A DNA stretch of 60,000 bases. Origin: Tubulanus polymorphus (Eukaryota; Nemertea; Palaeonemertea; Tubulaniformes; Tubulanidae). The position numbers and the translations under genes were made by a program. The notes under the pieces are model-generated. The model ran no database searches, had not been told where the DNA came from, and saw nothing but the letters and a program-made list of their open reading frames with translations. The DNA is taken from the NCBI RefSeq assembly GCF_964204645.1, contig NC_134034.1:11281414-11341413 (forward strand). The letters are read 5' to 3'. Shown piece by piece: positions 57,579 to 60,000 of the stretch; the first letter of the stretch is position 1, and each line of letters opens with the position of its first letter.

Positions 57579-58714
57579 CAGGACTGAATAGACCGACGGC
57601 TTTGATTGGCTGTGAGCTTTGATACACGAAACAACACGTGGCGACGCCTAGCGGTGTAGAGCGAAACGACGCGGGAGACAATTTTCGATTCAATGGTTGA
57701 ATATGCAACCGGAAGTAGCTCGGGCATATCACCGCGAGGTGAATGGGCAGCAAAACACGTGACCATCGCAGAGTCACGTGACGTACCAGCAGGTCGGCGC
57801 ATGCGCGTTGTTGTAAGTTTTTGGTCCATAACGATGATAAACCTATTACGAAGATATATAATTGAATATAACTTGCATGTAGTATCAAATATTGTATAGA
57901 ATTGTTAATTTATAATGTGTATAAATTGATTGAAATCGTCTGATTCTAAAAGACGACCACGTGACGTCATGCCGCCGTTTTGCACGCGTCCCCGATATGG
58001 GCTTGCAATATAAAGAACCTAGTCTTATTTTAGAATCGATTGTCTAGGCTTCAGAAGTTTTTCTGATTGGTTTGGCGAAAATCGGACCAGAAACGTTATT
58101 GGTTTATTTACTTCCAAACATGTTTAATAGATTTTCTTTTGAATTGTACAGTGCCCGGAACGCGGGTGGTCCAGCGCGGTGCGGTGCCCGGAACGCGAGT
58201 CCGGCGCGGTACGGTGCGGTGCCCGGAACGCGAGTCCGGCGCGGTACGGTGCGGTGCCCGGAACGCGAGTCCGGCGCGGTATGCCCCACGTTGATGCACG
58301 ATATATATGTATACCACTTTCTGTAAAAACTAAAAGAACAATTTGTAAATAAAAAGCTCACTATGAATAAATGTGTAGATGATACTAGATTAATGTTTGC
58401 ATTTAGTGAAGAACACAAAAAGAAAGGGCCGAGATCCAGCGGACAGTCCACTGGTCAGTGCTCTGGGTGGGTTGCTCCGGATGCTACACATAGTTTTAAA
58501 TTACATACTCGGCTCTTCGCTGAAAGACTTTATTGTAACCTGTCTTTTGATGTACTCTATCCGGCTAATTGTTTACAAAGGTCGAATGTCGTCTAATCCC
58601 TACTTTTCGAGACTTACGGTACTTACGAAATGGTATTACTGTATATAAATGACGACCTTGGATCTTTGGCCTTAAGAGAAATGTCACTTATTTGTGTAAA
58701 ATCGGTGTAATAAA
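57579..58714 (+). other. Probable 3' untranslated region with polyadenylation candidates
   Basis: No coding signal follows the TGA at 57578. Candidate AATAAA hexamers occur near 58347-58352, 58367-58372 and 58709-58714, and I cannot tell which is used. The first 450 bp is AT-rich from about 57830. The stretch 58150-58285 is a GC-rich tandem repeat. Confidence 0.4.
58150..58285. repeat. 35-bp GC-rich tandem repeat in the 3' flank/UTR
   Basis: GCCCGGAACGCGAGTCCGGC plus GCGGTACGGTGCGGT starts at 58186, 58221 and 58256, with a variant first unit (33 bp) at 58153. It stands out as GC-rich in an AT-rich region. Confidence 0.93.
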
Positions 58715-58774
58715 ACAACGTGAAACATTTGACCTCCACGTGTCCTACGCGTAGTTCTAATGTAGCCGCGTAAA

Positions 58775-58821
58775 AATTATTTAACTGGCATCCGCAAGTT
58801 GCGGATGCCAGTTAGATAATT
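58775..58821. other. Near-perfect 47-bp hairpin
   Basis: The two 23-bp arms contain TAACTGGCATCCGCAA and TTGCGGATGCCAGTTA, separated by one base, with a single mismatch that would be a G-U pair in RNA. It lies about 60 bp after the last AATAAA candidate. Confidence 0.9.
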
Positions 58822-59089
58822 TTGAGCCTTTGAAATTTCATGCGTGGACATTCAAAAATACAAAGAATATATACAACAAAACCCCATACCTTCAACGGTA
58901 TTATTAAAACTGGGATACCGATTTGCTACCAAAAACAGCACACCTCTTCCTGTCTCGGAGCCGCCCAATAGAGAGTGAGAGTAGCGAGAGAGAGAGAATT
59001 TCAATGAATGAATTGTATTTATCTATAGTCTGTGATAAACATTGTGTCGAATGTACCACAGCAGACGGACAATATCAGACCCTTCGCAC

Positions 59090-59270
59090 GTAAGATGGCT
59101 GCCTCCTAAATCCAACCCTATGACGTCATCAAACTACCTACTAATCATTGAATCGATAAAATGTTCCCAAAAATATGGCTGAACAACTCGATGATGTCAT
59201 AGGGGGATTTCCGAGGCGGGTTATTCGTTCACGCGAAGGATTCCTATAAAAGCTGCCTGCTTGTTCAAAA
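59090..59270. repeat. AAGATGGCTGCC / TATGACGTCATCAAA repeat, second locus
   Basis: AAGATGGCTGCCTCCTAAAT, CCTATGACGTCATCAAAC and GTTCACGCGAAGGATTCCTA match word order at 35095-35475. Confidence 0.7.
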
Positions 59271-60000
59271 ACATGTAAATCGTACTGATAGAATGTAATA
59301 AAAGATGCTAAATCTATCTCAATCTTAATGATGAATAAAAACTGTTATTTATAATCAGAGAATTTTAAGTAGTTCTTCTGTTGTTTATTATGATCTGGGG
59401 TCTTTCATACGCAATAGGGGTGAGGGGGTACGGCTCGGCGTGAGTTAGCTCCGGTGCGCTCGCGTATGACTAGATGCCGCCGGTTTTTAATCAACCACAT
59501 TTTTACATTGCCGACTGCCCCTCTCGGCGCCGATGCTCCTCCAAACACTCGACTGCCCCCTATCGGCTACGACGCTCCTCCAAAACACTCGACTGCCCAA
59601 ACAGCCACGACATGAGGCGAATGTTATCATTTATTCGTACAGTCAAGCCCGCTTAATAAATTTTTGCCCCAAAACAATTGAATTTATGGAAGCCCTGCCA
59701 TATGAATTACTGTTTGGTTTACCGAGATAAGATGTCATCGATTAGGAGAAAATCGCCATCAGTTTAGTAACAATAAAGTGGAAAGAACAGAGACCAAATT
59801 TGCAATATAAGAGATTGATATATCTATAATATAACATGCATTTAATCGTCAAGTGCAAAGCGTTCAGTGAGTTCTGTACGGTTCAGTCTGGCTAAGTCGC
59901 TCTGGCTAAACGAGAAATTGTAAGCCTCCCAAAAAAAAAATTTGAAAATTATATTTAAAGCGTTTTCCCGCCACCTTGAGTGATTACCTTGTGGAAAAAA
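59271..60000. other. Right end, no gene seen
   Basis: A diverged 42-bp duplication (ACTGCCCCCTATCGGC... / ACTGCCCCTCTCGGCG...) occurs at 59513-59600. Otherwise AT-rich and unique. Short frames lack domains. Confidence 0.45.

Noticed and set aside
57344-57888. Two antisense frames of 161 and 179 codons over exon 12
   Set aside because: They are shadows of the GC-rich coding exon. The sense strand continues the receptor in phase.

Overview
This window is eukaryotic, from a bilaterian invertebrate. The one gene I can support is split by GT-AG introns, non-coding DNA dominates, and the sequence is full of minisatellites, foldback elements and retrotransposon tails. The receptor resembles both vertebrate CRF receptors and protostome DH44 receptors. 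I lean towards a marine lophotrochozoan (mollusc or annelid grade), but the sequence alone does not prove this.

The gene is a class B (secretin family) GPCR of the corticotropin-releasing-factor / diuretic-hormone-44 receptor group. It lies on the + strand in 12 coding exons from 16341 to 57578. All 11 junctions are GT-AG and phase-compatible, and together they give a 555-residue protein. Exon 1 (16341-16704) carries the start codon, a signal peptide, a long Ser-rich N-terminus and the first ligand-domain cysteine. A 33,056-bp first intron (16705-49760) fills most of the window. Exons 2-12 (49761-57578) encode the rest of the six-cysteine hormone-binding domain, seven membrane helices and a cytoplasmic tail. 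Exon 11 is the 42-bp TM7 cassette exon typical of this receptor family.

1-16340 (upstream) holds repeats only: 66-bp and 92-bp tandem repeats, a 9-bp-TSD foldback element, the 3' ends of two non-LTR retrotransposons, a 1.9-kb satellite with a 49-bp monomer and a 191-bp higher-order unit, and long CT/GA microsatellites. 16705-49760 (intron 1) holds many minisatellites, several with a 20-bp period. It also has a second copy of the 9-bp-TSD element, other foldback elements, a 69-bp array with a hammerhead-like core motif, and a 29-bp array built on CCCCCTGGTGG, which looks like a CTCF core site. 49761-57578 is the compact exon cluster, with foldback elements in its introns. 57579-60000 is the 3' flank, with a 35-bp GC-rich tandem repeat, polyadenylation candidates and a near-perfect 47-bp hairpin.

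I found no tRNA, rRNA or CRISPR. I found no second convincing protein-coding gene. Most other long open frames are simple repeats read as protein.
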